From Planifilum sp021793745 (GTDB lineage Bacteria > Bacillota > Bacilli > Thermoactinomycetales > DSM-44946), in the NCBI GenBank assembly GCA_937983105.1, contig CALKAM010000006.1, positions 1 through 64,000 on the forward strand: a stretch of 64,000 nt of DNA, read 5' to 3'. Each line of letters begins with the position of its first letter. The first letter of the stretch is position 1. Under the pieces are notes generated by a model. That model did not search any database. It was not told the DNA's origin and saw only the letters and a list, made by a program, of their open reading frames with translations. A program made the position numbers and the translations under genes. Positions 25,783-34,016 of the stretch are shown one piece after another.

Positions 25783-25925
25783 ATAACGCGTCTCCTTTGA
25801 TTTGTTCGGAAGATCCCTCCGACGGGGGGATCCTTTATGGTATTATAAATAAATAAATGGTTTCGTGAAAACCGGGATCTCGGATCCCTTTGAGAATTAT
25901 CGGTATTTCCACGGGAGTGACCCTG

Positions 25926-26993
25926 GTGTTAGAGCGATTGGAATCGATTTGCCAACGTTATGAAGAGCTGAGTCGCCTGCTCTGTGACCCCGAGGTGATC
26001 GGGAACCCGGAGCAGCTTCGCAAGGTTTCCAAAGAACAGGCGGACCTGGAGGAAATCTACCGGGCCGCCTGCGAATACCGGGAAATTGCGGATCAATTGG
26101 AAGACGCCCGTTCCATGTTGGAGGAGAAGCTGGACAACGAGATGCGCGAATGGGTCAAGGAAGAGATCGATCAGTTGTCCAGCCGGAAGGAACGGTTGGA
26201 GGAGCGGATCCGGCTGTTGCTGCTACCGAAGGATCCCAACGACGAGAAAAACGTAATCGTGGAGATCCGGGCGGCGGCGGGCGGAGAAGAAGCGGCCCTT
26301 TTTGCCGCCGACCTGTTCCGGATGTATACCCGCTACGCTGAAAGGCAAGGTTGGAAGACAGAGATTATGGACGCCAATTCCACGGGTCTGGGCGGCTTCA
26401 AGGAAGTGATTTTTTCCGTCCAGGGAAAAGGGGCGTACAGCCGGCTCAAGTTTGAGAGCGGTGCGCATCGGGTGCAGCGGGTGCCCACCACCGAATCCGG
26501 CGGGCGGATCCACACGTCGACGTCGACGGTGGCGGTGCTTCCCGAGGCGGAGGAGGTGGATGTGGAGATCAACGAGAAGGATCTCCGCATCGATACCTTC
26601 TGTTCCAGCGGACCCGGGGGGCAAAGCGTCAACACTACCAAATCCGCCGTCCGCATTACCCATTTGCCGACGGGCATTGTCGTCTCCTGTCAGGATGAGA
26701 AGTCCCAGATCAAGAACCGGGAAAAGGCGATGCGCGTCCTCCGCGCCCGCCTCCTGGACAAGAAGCGCCGGGAGGAACAGGCCAAAGTGGCGGATGCCCG
26801 CAAGAGTCAAGTGGGGACCGGGGATCGCAGCGAACGGATCCGAACCTACAATTTTCCCCAAAGCCGGGTGACGGACCACCGCATCGGTCTGACCCTCCAC
26901 AAGCTGGATCTTGTCTTGGACGGCGAGTTGGATGAGATTATCGACGCCCTGACCATGAACGAGCAGGCGGAACTGTTAAAACAGGCGGAGTGA
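25926..26993 (+). CDS. prfA: peptide chain release factor 1
   Basis: Recognises UAA and UAG stop codons and releases the nascent chain. The 355-residue protein has the coiled N-terminal domain, the codon-recognition region (VPTTESGGRIHTST, PxT-type), and the GGQ motif in SSGPGGQSVNTTKSAVRITHLPTG. GTG 25926 was chosen: it gives M-LERLESICQRYEELSRLL, the usual N-terminus, and follows GGGAG by 8 bp. prmC, which methylates the GGQ glutamine, lies 6 bp downstream. Confidence 0.96.
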   Translation: MLERLESICQRYEELSRLLCDPEVIGNPEQLRKVSKEQADLEEIYRAACEYREIADQLEDARSMLEEKLDNEMREWVKEEIDQLSSRKERLEERIRLLLLPKDPNDEKNVIVEIRAAAGGEEAALFAADLFRMYTRYAERQGWKTEIMDANSTGLGGFKEVIFSVQGKGAYSRLKFESGAHRVQRVPTTESGGRIHTSTSTVAVLPEAEEVDVEINEKDLRIDTFCSSGPGGQSVNTTKSAVRITHLPTGIVVSCQDEKSQIKNREKAMRVLRARLLDKKRREEQAKVADARKSQVGTGDRSERIRTYNFPQSRVTDHRIGLTLHKLDLVLDGELDEIIDALTMNEQAELLKQAE

Positions 26994-26999
26994 TCGTCG

Positions 27000-27929
27000 G
27001 TGTCGAAGAGATCGGTCCCCCGCCGATGGGAGGGGGAGCTTACGGAAATCAAGCCCTTAAAGACGATTGGAGAAGCCTACCGCTGGGCTTTTTCTATTTT
27101 GCGCGAATCGGGAGGGGAGCAGGCCCGCTTTGAGGCGGAACTGCTTCTGCGCCACCTTTTGGACAGGGACCGGACCCGCTTTTTTGTCGGACTGGAGGAT
27201 CCCTTTCCCGGGGACCGGCTGTCGATCCTCCGCGATTGGCTGGAGCGGCGGATGGCCGGGGAGCCGGTTCAATATATCCTTCAGGAACAGGAATTTTACG
27301 GGCGCCCCTTTCGGGTATCCCCCGCCGTCTTGATTCCCCGGCCGGAAACGGAGATTCTCGCAGAGAGCGTGCTCGAGGAGGCGGACCGGATCGTCGGGGA
27401 AAGCCGCCCTCTTTCCGTCTGCGATGTGGGAACGGGCAGCGGAGCCCTCGCCGTCACCCTGGCGGCGGAACGCTCCCGTTGGACCCTTTGGGCGACGGAC
27501 ATCTCCTTCGCGGCGCTGGAGGTGGCCCGGAATAACGCCCGGCGAAACGGAGTCGACGGGCGAATCCGCTTTTTCCAGGGGGAATGGCTTTCTCCGCTGC
27601 TGCAAAGGGGGATCCGGGTCGATGTGGTGGTCTCCAATCCGCCCTATATCCCCTCGAAGGAGATCCCCACCCTGGAACGGCAGGTGCGGGACTTTGAGCC
27701 GCGGATCTCCCTCGACGGGGGTGAGGACGGACTGGATGCGTACCGCCGGATTGTCGCGCAAATACCGGAGGTGCTCCGCCTCCCCGGCCTGGTCGCCTTT
27801 GAGGTGGGGATGGGGCAAAGCCGGCAGGTGGCGAAGTTGCTGGAAGCATTGCCGCTATCGGTGTCCGTCCGCATTCTTCCCGATCTGGCGGGAATCGAGC
27901 GGGTGGTTCTGGGGCGGATCGACCAATAA
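27000..27929 (+). CDS. prmC: release factor glutamine methyltransferase
   Basis: Methylates the Gln of the GGQ motif in release factors with S-adenosylmethionine. The 309-residue protein has the N-terminal helical domain (EAYRWAFSILRESG, RFEAELLLRHLL), the SAM-binding motif VCDVGTGSGALAVTLA and the catalytic NPPY in VVSNPPYIPSKE. GTG 27000 is taken as start with a weak upstream RBS (GGCGGAG); the first 20 or so residues are not conserved in the family, so the true start is uncertain. Translationally close to prfA. Confidence 0.93.
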   Translation: MSKRSVPRRWEGELTEIKPLKTIGEAYRWAFSILRESGGEQARFEAELLLRHLLDRDRTRFFVGLEDPFPGDRLSILRDWLERRMAGEPVQYILQEQEFYGRPFRVSPAVLIPRPETEILAESVLEEADRIVGESRPLSVCDVGTGSGALAVTLAAERSRWTLWATDISFAALEVARNNARRNGVDGRIRFFQGEWLSPLLQRGIRVDVVVSNPPYIPSKEIPTLERQVRDFEPRISLDGGEDGLDAYRRIVAQIPEVLRLPGLVAFEVGMGQSRQVAKLLEALPLSVSVRILPDLAGIERVVLGRIDQ

Positions 27930-28027
27930 AACGGCGAGAATGAATGTTGAATGATTAATCCTTCGGCGGCCTGTCCATACTGGAGGATGAGTTTCCATTT
28001 TGGCACTGCCGCTAGGAGGGTTACCTG

Positions 28028-28690
28028 ATGAAGCTACGGATTTATCTGTTGGTCATGGCCGCCGCCATCAGCGCCTTTGGAATGCGGGCGATCAACCCGG
28101 ACGATCCGCCGATCGTCCCCACCGCCTCGGCAACCACTTCGTCTTCGTCCGTGCAGCAGGAGATCCCGGAGGAAGCGATCCGTCTGCGAATCCTGGCCAA
28201 CAGCGATGATCCCCGGGATCAGTGGCTGAAGCGGCAGGTGCGGGATGCGGTGTTGCAGGAAATGGAAAGCTGGGTGAATCAGCCGGAGAACATCGAGGAG
28301 GCCCGCCGCGCAGTGAGGAATCACCTGCCGCGGTTTCAGGCTGTTGCCGCTGAGACCGTGCGCCGCCACGGCTATGATTATCCCGTCAAAGTGGATTACG
28401 GCAAGGTGCCCTTTCCGACGAAATTGTACGGAGACCGGGTGTATCCTGCAGGGGAATACGAGGCGGTTCGGATCGTGATCGGAGACGGGGAAGGCGACAA
28501 TTGGTGGTGTGTGCTGTTCCCTCCCCTCTGCTTCATCGACATGGAGAGCGGCGATGCCCTTCCCGCCCAGGAACAGGGAAGGATGACGGCCAGCGCGTCT
28601 GCGGCCCCTTCCGCTTCGCCGGAACCGTTGGAAGTGCGGTTTTTTCTCCTGGATACGTTCGAAAAGGTGTTTTCCGGATGGAAGGACTGA
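28028..28690 (+). CDS. spoIIR: stage II sporulation protein R
   Basis: Forespore-secreted signalling protein that triggers SpoIIGA to process pro-sigma-E in the mother cell. The 220-residue protein has an N-terminal hydrophobic segment and the SpoIIR core: AIRLRILANSDDPRDQWLKRQVRDAVLQEM, TKLYGDRVYPAGEYEAVRIVIGDGEGDNWWCVLFPPLCFID. RBS AGGAGG is 7 bp upstream of ATG 28028. A sigma-F promoter would be expected in the 98-bp gap before it, but no convincing match was found. Followed by a terminator. Confidence 0.93.
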   Translation: MKLRIYLLVMAAAISAFGMRAINPDDPPIVPTASATTSSSSVQQEIPEEAIRLRILANSDDPRDQWLKRQVRDAVLQEMESWVNQPENIEEARRAVRNHLPRFQAVAAETVRRHGYDYPVKVDYGKVPFPTKLYGDRVYPAGEYEAVRIVIGDGEGDNWWCVLFPPLCFIDMESGDALPAQEQGRMTASASAAPSASPEPLEVRFFLLDTFEKVFSGWKD

Positions 28691-28765
28691 TGCACGGGAG
28701 TCCGTCGCGGGACGCCCCTTTCTGCCGCTGATCCGAACCCACTTTAGAAGGACAAGCCTTTTTCG

Positions 28766-28797
28766 CCCCTTCCGGCCTTGCGGAGGGGATTTTTTTA
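28766..28797 (+). terminator. terminator after spoIIR
   Basis: CCCCT-CCG / CGG-AGGGG stem with a one-base bulge, followed by ATTTTTTT. Confidence 0.85.
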
Positions 28798-28936
28798 TCG
28801 GCGAAGGCGGCGGCAGGGGATGCCCGGATACCCCGGCGGCGGAAGGCGGGGGACCGGACAGGCTTGTAGGTTTTGGGTCGTAAAATGTGATAGAATGGTT
28901 TCCGGTCATTTTTTGGGGAAGGAGATCACATGAGCG

Positions 28937-29290
28937 ATGAGCGGAGAAAAAAAGGAGAAGCCATTGACCGCCAACCGTGCCTGGGCCTATGTGTTGATCG
29001 GCGGGGCACTGGAAATCGTGTGGGCATCGGGATTCAAATACGATGCGGTGCCGGGCCTCATCGTCATCATTTCCCTTCTCGTCAGCTTCGATTTGATCAT
29101 CAAAGCCACCAAGGTCCTCCCGGTCGGCACCACCTATGCCGTTTTTACCGCCATCGGCACCGTCGGAACCGTGGTGGTCGAATCGGTTTCCGAGGGGCGG
29201 ATCAGCATGCTGAAAGTGGTCCTGGTTCTTCTGTTGCTCCTGTGCATTGTGGGATTGAAGGTGACGAGCGGGGAGGGGGAACGCCGATGA
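28937..29290 (+). CDS. small multidrug resistance (SMR) protein, first of a heteromeric pair (YkkC-like)
   Basis: Four-helix membrane exporter subunit, probably pairing with the next gene as YkkC/YkkD or EbrA/EbrB. 117 residues if translated from ATG 28937. SMR features: AWAYVLIGGALEIVWASGFKYD with the essential TM1 Glu, LPVGTTYAVFTAIGTVGTVVVE in TM2-3, and a C-terminal hydrophobic helix. The start is uncertain: TTG 28964 has AAGGAG 5 bp upstream and would begin at TANRAWAY, matching relatives' length (108 residues). No guanidine-I riboswitch was recognised upstream, so guanidinium export is not supported by context. Overlaps the next gene by 4 bp (ATGA). Confidence 0.9.
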   Translation: MSGEKKEKPLTANRAWAYVLIGGALEIVWASGFKYDAVPGLIVIISLLVSFDLIIKATKVLPVGTTYAVFTAIGTVGTVVVESVSEGRISMLKVVLVLLLLLCIVGLKVTSGEGERR

Positions 29291-29604
29291 GCTGGTGGCT
29301 GTTGATACTGGCCGGACTATTTGAAGTGGTCGGCGTGATCGGAATTAAACGCGTTTCCGTTGAGAATAATTGGACCAACAACTTGATCTTGATCGGCGGA
29401 TTTCTCGTCAGCTTTCAATTGCTCCTTCAGGCGATGGAAACCATTTCCCTCTCCACCGCGTATGCCGTGTGGACGGGGATCGGCACCGTCGGGGGGACGG
29501 TGGTGGGTATGATCTTCTTTAAAGAATCGAAGAACCCCCTGCGGATCCTGTGTATCCTGGGGATCGTCGCCTGTGTGGCCGCCTTGCGGTTTGTGGAACA
29601 ATGA
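29287..29604 (+). CDS. small multidrug resistance (SMR) protein, second of the pair (YkkD-like)
   Basis: Partner subunit of the SMR transporter, 105 residues with four predicted membrane helices. It shows WWLLILAGLFEVVGVIGIKR (TM1 Glu), the conserved METISLSTAYAVWTGIGTVGGTVVGMIFFKE and a C-terminal helix. It resembles YkkD-type chains more than YkkC. ATG 29287 overlaps the upstream stop codon, so translation is coupled, which fits obligate heterodimers. Its frame is also open upstream through the first gene to an ATG at 28930 (see findings). Confidence 0.9.
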   Translation: MSWWLLILAGLFEVVGVIGIKRVSVENNWTNNLILIGGFLVSFQLLLQAMETISLSTAYAVWTGIGTVGGTVVGMIFFKESKNPLRILCILGIVACVAALRFVEQ

Positions 29605-29660
29605 ACGCAGGCTTCCGTTTCGATCGCCTGCCGCGCCGTGCATTGCTCGGTCCCGGTTCC

Positions 29661-29686
29661 GCCCGCTTTGCGGGCTTTTTTCTTTT
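29661..29686 (+). terminator. terminator after the SMR pair
   Basis: GCCCGC / GCGGGC stem with TTT loop, followed by TTTTTTCTTTTTT. Confidence 0.85.
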
Positions 29687-29769
29687 TTCGAACCTCCTTT
29701 TCGGTGGTTCTGACTCGTCCCTCCGCCTCATATCATAAAAGGGACATCGCCGAAAAGGGGGCATGGCCC

Positions 29770-30315
29770 ATGTTCGTGATTCGGACAGCCTGCAGGGAGG
29801 ATGTTCCCGCCATCCTCCGGCTGCTTCAGGGGGCAGGTGTGCGGGAAGACGGAGTGGACAAGCATCCGGAGCGCTTTTGGGTGATGGAGGAGATCGGCGA
29901 ATCGCCCCGCATCGCAGGGACGATCGGGATGGAGGTGTACGGGCGGGCGGGGCTGCTCCGCTCTTTCGTCGTGGAACGGGGGAGATGGAACCCGCAGATG
30001 GGTGTCCAATTTCTCCTGGTCGCCCTGTCCGCCGCCCGGGAGCAGGGGATCGATGAGCTGTACCTGGCTGCGCCCGGCTCCTTTCCCCTCTTTGAAGCGA
30101 TCGGCTTTTCGGCGGCGGATGCATCGGAGTTGCCCGAGCCGATCCGCCGTTCGGAGCATTTGAAGGAAGCGGAACGGAGCGGGGAGATCCGGGTGATGCG
30201 GTGCCTTCTTTCCCGGGTGCTCGCCGGCGACGGGGGAGCGGCTCCTTCCTCCTTACAACGAGATCCCGCCGAAGGGGACGGGAAGGGGGATGGTTCGAGC
30301 GGGAGCAGGGAGTAA
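29770..30315 (+). CDS. GNAT-like N-acetyltransferase, function unknown
   Basis: The first 120 residues fit a GNAT fold: FVIRTACREDVPAILRLLQGAG at the start, then GTIGMEVYGRAGLLRSFVVERGRWNPQMGVQFLLVALSAAREQGIDELYLAAPGSFPLFEAIGF, where the GRAGLLRSFVV beta strand and the FPLFEAIGF end resemble arsenic-resistance-type (ArsN) GNATs. The usual acetyl-CoA loop RxxGxG/A is not clear (GRWNPQMGVQ in its place), so binding may be altered. A 45-residue low-complexity tail rich in Gly, Ser and Asp ends the protein. 182 residues; ATG 29770 has only a weak RBS. Substrate unknown. Confidence 0.75.
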   Translation: MFVIRTACREDVPAILRLLQGAGVREDGVDKHPERFWVMEEIGESPRIAGTIGMEVYGRAGLLRSFVVERGRWNPQMGVQFLLVALSAAREQGIDELYLAAPGSFPLFEAIGFSAADASELPEPIRRSEHLKEAERSGEIRVMRCLLSRVLAGDGGAAPSSLQRDPAEGDGKGDGSSGSRE

Positions 30316-30446
30316 AAGGTTACGGTCGGCATCCATCCCCGGCTCCTTCCCCCCTCGAGGGCGGAGGACCGTTGGTCAACAAACGGGCAAAATCGGCTCC
30401 TGTGGTATGATAACGAGAGAAAAAGCCCGGGGAAGGATGAGGACAT

Positions 30447-31520
30447 ATGAGCAAGACGGCGCTTCGGTGGCGGATCGAACCGAAGGAGGATGTGGATGCG
30501 CTGGGGGAAAGCCCGGCGATCCGGGAAGCGGCCCGCATGCTCCGGGAGGGGAAATTGGTGGCCTTCCCGACGGAAACGGTTTACGGATTGGGCGCCGATG
30601 CCCGGTCGGAGGAAGCGGTGGCCAGAATTTTTGCCGCGAAGGGCAGGCCCGGGGATAACCCGCTCATCGTACATATCGGCCGGGTCTCCCAGCTTGAAAA
30701 TCTGGTGGCGAAGCTTCCCCCGTCGGGGGAGGCGCTGATTCGCCGGTTTTGGCCGGGCCCGCTCACGTTGGTCCTCCCCCATCAGGGGTCCGTGGCCCAA
30801 AGGGTGACCGCCGGACTGGATACGGTGGCCGTGCGGATGCCTTCGCATCCGGTGGCGCTGGCTTTGCTCCGAACCAGCGGCTTGCCCGTGGCCGCCCCCA
30901 GCGCCAACCGGTCGGGACGCCCCAGTCCGACGGAGGCGGAGCACGTGTGGGAGGACCTGGGGGAGCGGATCGACGGCCTTCTGGATGCGGGTCCCACCGG
31001 CGTCGGCGTGGAGTCCACCGTGGTGGACGTCACCGGTTCCACCCCCCTGTTGCTCCGGCCCGGGGGCGTCACCCTGGAGGAGCTGCGGGAGACGGTGGGA
31101 GAGGTGCGGGTGGATCCGGCGCTGGAGGGGGATGCGCATCCGCCCCGCTCGCCGGGGATGAAATACCGCCATTACGCCCCCGAAGGGGAGCTGTGGCTGG
31201 TCGAGGGAAGCGGGGAGGCGTTGGTCCTCCGCATCCGCCGGCTGGCGGAGGAAGCCCGCCGGTCCGATCGGCGGGTAGGGATTCTTACCACCGAGGAAAA
31301 CCGCCACCGCTATGAGGCCGACCGGGTGGTGGTCTGCGGCCGGAGGGCCGACCCGGAAAGCGTCGCCCGCAACCTGTACCGGGCGCTACGCGAGATGGAC
31401 CGGGCGGGTGTCGACTACATACTGGCGGAAACCTTTCCCGCCGAAGGGCTCTTCCGCTCGGTGATGAATCGCCTGTACAAGGCATCCGGCGGGCGGGTGG
31501 TCCGCTCTGACGACGATTAG
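30447..31520 (+). CDS. ywlC: threonylcarbamoyl-AMP synthase (Sua5/YwlC)
   Basis: Makes threonylcarbamoyl-AMP from threonine, bicarbonate and ATP for the t6A37 modification of ANN-decoding tRNAs. The 357-residue protein has the YrdC domain (LREGKLVAFPTETVYGLGADARSEEAV, AAKGRPGDNPLIVHI, SANRSGRPSPTEAEHV) followed by the C-terminal Sua5 domain (SPGMKYRHYAPEGELWLVEG), so it is the long Sua5 type rather than short TsaC. RBS GGAAGGATGAGG precedes ATG 30447. Position downstream of spoIIR is as in B. subtilis. Confidence 0.95.
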   Translation: MSKTALRWRIEPKEDVDALGESPAIREAARMLREGKLVAFPTETVYGLGADARSEEAVARIFAAKGRPGDNPLIVHIGRVSQLENLVAKLPPSGEALIRRFWPGPLTLVLPHQGSVAQRVTAGLDTVAVRMPSHPVALALLRTSGLPVAAPSANRSGRPSPTEAEHVWEDLGERIDGLLDAGPTGVGVESTVVDVTGSTPLLLRPGGVTLEELRETVGEVRVDPALEGDAHPPRSPGMKYRHYAPEGELWLVEGSGEALVLRIRRLAEEARRSDRRVGILTTEENRHRYEADRVVVCGRRADPESVARNLYRALREMDRAGVDYILAETFPAEGLFRSVMNRLYKASGGRVVRSDDD

Positions 31521-31576
31521 GGTCCGGAGCGGTTCGTCCCTTCCTCCAGAACCAAAACAAGAAGAGGAATCGCTCC

Positions 31577-31616
31577 ACGGCCTGGCGGTCTTTCCATAGG
31601 GGAAGGCCGTTTTTTG
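31577..31616 (+). terminator. terminator after ywlC
   Basis: ACGGCCT / AGGCCGT stem with an internal hairpin loop, followed by TTTTTT. Confidence 0.75.
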
Positions 31617-31705
31617 TGCGGTGGGATTCGCAGGGAGTGAAAAACCCGACTCTTTTTGTCCCTCCCGGCATATCCTGAGCCGAAAACCGGCATTCCGACC
31701 GATCA

Positions 31706-31731
31706 GCCTGCCAAAACGGCGGGCTTTTTTT
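31706..31731 (+). terminator. second terminator-like hairpin before padR
   Basis: GCCTGCC / GGCGGGC stem (one G-T pair), 5-nt loop, then seven T residues. No gene lies between it and the upstream terminator, so it may be a backup or the remnant end of a lost gene. Confidence 0.6.
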
Positions 31732-31744
31732 CGTGGAATTTGGA

Positions 31745-31791
31745 TTGACAGCGAGAAGCCGTTCGGGTTAATATATCGTTACAATATATCG
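31745..31791 (+). promoter_or_regulatory. padR promoter with overlapping AATATATCG direct repeats
   Basis: TTGACA (31745-31750), 17-bp spacer, TTAATA (31768-31773). Overlapping and following the -10 box is AATATATCG twice (31770-31778 and 31783-31791) with 4 bp between; each repeat contains the self-complementary ATATAT. The placement suits an autoregulatory PadR operator. Confidence 0.55.
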
Positions 31792-31806
31792 GGAGGATAG
31801 GTATAC

Positions 31807-32439
31807 ATGTCGGTGGAACATATCTTGCTCGGCGTTTTGAGCTGGATGCCCAATTCCGGTTACGGGATCAAAAAGGAAGTGGAGATCAGCGGCAGGGAAC
31901 TGGGGTGGGGGCGCCTCAGTTACGGGAGCATCTACCCCAAATTGAAAAAGCTGGAGGAGGAGGGTTTCATCCGCACCGTGACGGCCGAACGGGAGGGGAG
32001 AATGACCAAAATCTACGAGCTGACGGCAAAAGGGTGGAGGGAATTGGGCGATTGGTTGAGACGCCCGCCCGCTCCACCGGAGATCCGGGACGAATTGGTC
32101 ATGAAAATCAGCTTTTGGGAAACCGGCCTTCCGGAGGACCGGGAAACCCTGATCGAGCATCTGGAACTTCGGCGGAGGGAAGCGGAGGAAATGGTGAGAC
32201 ACCTGGAGGAGTGGTCCCGGAACGGCTATTCGGCCATCAGCGAGCTCGGTGGCCTATCGATGGATTATTGGATAGACCATCTGCGACTCAGCATCGAGTG
32301 GTATGGGAGGATGATCCGCTATCTGGAAGGTCCCCCTACCCCGCCCCGTCAGGACCCCCATGGATTGTACGAGAAGGCCCGCAGGCGCAGGCAGGCCGCC
32401 CTCGGCCTTGAAGAAAGCGATTCTCCGGAGCATCCGTGA
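31807..32439 (+). CDS. PadR-family transcriptional regulator
   Basis: Winged-helix regulator, probably repressing itself and the adjacent MFS transporter. The 210-residue protein has the PadR DNA-binding domain (VEHILLGVLSWMPNSGYGIKKEVE, LSYGSIYPKLKKLEEEGFIRTVTAEREGRMTKIYELTAKGWREL, about residues 1-80) and a helical C-terminal dimerisation domain (Vir-like, with REAEEMVRHLEEW and a conserved WIDHLRLSIEW). RBS GGGAGGATAG precedes ATG 31807. It ends right at the start of the transporter gene, so the two form one unit. Inducer unknown. Confidence 0.92.
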   Translation: MSVEHILLGVLSWMPNSGYGIKKEVEISGRELGWGRLSYGSIYPKLKKLEEEGFIRTVTAEREGRMTKIYELTAKGWRELGDWLRRPPAPPEIRDELVMKISFWETGLPEDRETLIEHLELRRREAEEMVRHLEEWSRNGYSAISELGGLSMDYWIDHLRLSIEWYGRMIRYLEGPPTPPRQDPHGLYEKARRRRQAALGLEESDSPEHP

Positions 32440-32453
32440 CGGTGGGGGCCGCC

Positions 32454-33705
32454 ATGAATTCACTATTTGTCCCCCTCACCCATCGCCCCTATCGTCGCTT
32501 GTGGATCGCCCAGGTGTTTTCCGATTTCGGAAATTTTTTTGATTTCGTCGCCCTGGAGGCGCTGATCGTCTATGAGTGGGGGTTGGGTGCCGGCGCCTTG
32601 GCCGCCTTTGCCTTTGCGGTCGGCCTTCCTTGGATTCTGGTCGGTCCCTGGATCGCCCTGCTGGCGGATCGGGTTTCCAAAAAGCGGCTGATGCTGTTTT
32701 GTTGTGTTCTGCGCATCCCCTTCGTGATCGGCTTCATGCTGGCCCCCGACCTGTACTGGCTTCTTCCGTTCGTTTTCCTGAAGGAAATCTTGGATGTTCT
32801 TTTTGATCCCGCCCGGCAAGCGTCCTTGCGGTGGCTCGTGCCCCGGGACCGGCTGGAGCAAGCCAACGCCCTCAGTCAGCTGTCCCTGAATACGGCGAAA
32901 ATAGCGGCTCCAGCCTTCGGTGGGCTCGTTTTCGCCATCTCCGGTTCGGAGACGGTGTTTTTGTTGGAAGCCGCAGGATTTTTGTTGGCTGCCATGGCTT
33001 TGATGGGGCTTCCCGCAGAGGAGAAAGCATCCGGAACCGCCGCCCCTCCGCTAAACCGGAGGGATTTGACGGCGGGGGTGCGCATGATCCGATCCAACCG
33101 GATCCTGACCTTTTGTGATTGGAACCGCGACGGTTTCGATGCTGATCATCTGGATGTACGATAAGTTGATCATTCTTTGGGCCCAATCCCTGGGAATGGG
33201 AGTCGAAGCCTTCGGGCTGATTCCGGGGGCGATCGCCGCTGGCAGCATTTTGGGGACTCTCCTGGTGGCTCCATTGAATCGCTTCATTCGGAGCCCTTTG
33301 CTCATGATGAGCACCTCCATTCTTCCGGTGAGCGTCCTCATGATCGTGATCGGGATGGGAGGCCTGAAATGGGTCACGCTCCCTTTTCCGCTGTGGCTGG
33401 CGGTGTGGTTTGCCGGCGGCATCGTCTCCCCCTTGTTCCACGTCCCCTATGTCACGCTGCTGCAATCGGAGTCTCCCCGGGCGATGGTGGGACGGGTGGT
33501 TGCGGTGGCCAATGCGGTGCAAAACGCAACCATGCTGTTTTCCCCGATGCTGGGAGCCGCCCTCGCCGGGTGGATCGGGGTCGGAAGCGTCTTTCTCCTG
33601 GCGGGAATCGTTTATGGACTGTTCGCCTTCTTCTGCCTGTGGTGCGTCCGAAGGGTTCTCCTCGGATCGGAGCGGCCTCTTCCGAAAAAGGAACCGGCCT
33701 CTTGA
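32454..33705 (+). pseudogene. MFS transporter interrupted by a +1 frameshift
   Basis: Major facilitator superfamily exporter of the DHA3/MefE-like type, predicted to move drugs or other small molecules out of the cell. The first frame (32454 to about 33114) encodes the N-terminal helices: NSLFVPLTHRPYRRLWIAQVFSDFGNFFDF, the loop motif LLADRVSKKRLM and DPARQASLRWLVPRDRLEQANAL. The second frame (from 33115, beginning VIGTATVSMLIIWMYDKL) encodes the remaining helices and the C-terminus. The two join exactly at TTTT (33111-33114): dropping one T restores a continuous protein of about 416 residues. Either a recent inactivating indel or a sequencing error. ATG 32454 follows GGTGGGGG; GTG 32436 is the alternative. 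Confidence 0.8.
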
Positions 33706-34016
33706 ATTTCACCGGCCCCCTTCCGCAGATAGGGAGGCGGCAATTTCCTCGCTTGCTGCCGGGAGCCGGGTGGCGGCCTCTTCAAGGCCGGGTGCCGGAG
33801 CCGCAGATCGCGCTGTTTTGATCGAGCAGGGCCGCCCGGTATGGCGGGGACACCTCCGACAAACTCAGGCTATAAAAGGTTCCGTCCCGGCTCCATGTGG
33901 CAGGGTCGCTCGGCGGAAAGTCGATCCTTCCCCCTGACCGCACCTTACCGGGCGCGGTTCTTTTTTCCCCTTCCGGAGCATATCCATATGCAGACAAGCC
34001 GGATGGGGGGAGGATC
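33706..34016 (+). other. 311-bp gap before mntP
   Basis: GC-rich sequence without a supported gene. It contains the hairpin at 33936-33966 and the mntP ribosome binding site (GGGGGGAGG). A yybP-ykoY manganese riboswitch was looked for because of the downstream gene but its conserved core was not recognised. Confidence 0.5.
33936..33966 (+). terminator. terminator-like hairpin in the mntP leader
   Basis: GACCGC / GCGGTT stem with a 12-nt loop followed by CTTTTTT, 50 bp upstream of mntP and with no gene ending immediately before it except the transporter 230 bp away. It could end the padR-MFS unit or act as an attenuator for mntP. Confidence 0.45.

Noticed and set aside
28690..28936. Guanidine-I (ykkC) riboswitch before the SMR pair
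   Set aside because: The gap contains the spoIIR terminator and a plain promoter-like stretch; the conserved riboswitch core was not recognised.
33706..34016. yybP-ykoY manganese riboswitch before mntP
   Set aside because: Only a simple terminator-like hairpin was seen; the conserved loop sequences of the riboswitch were not found.
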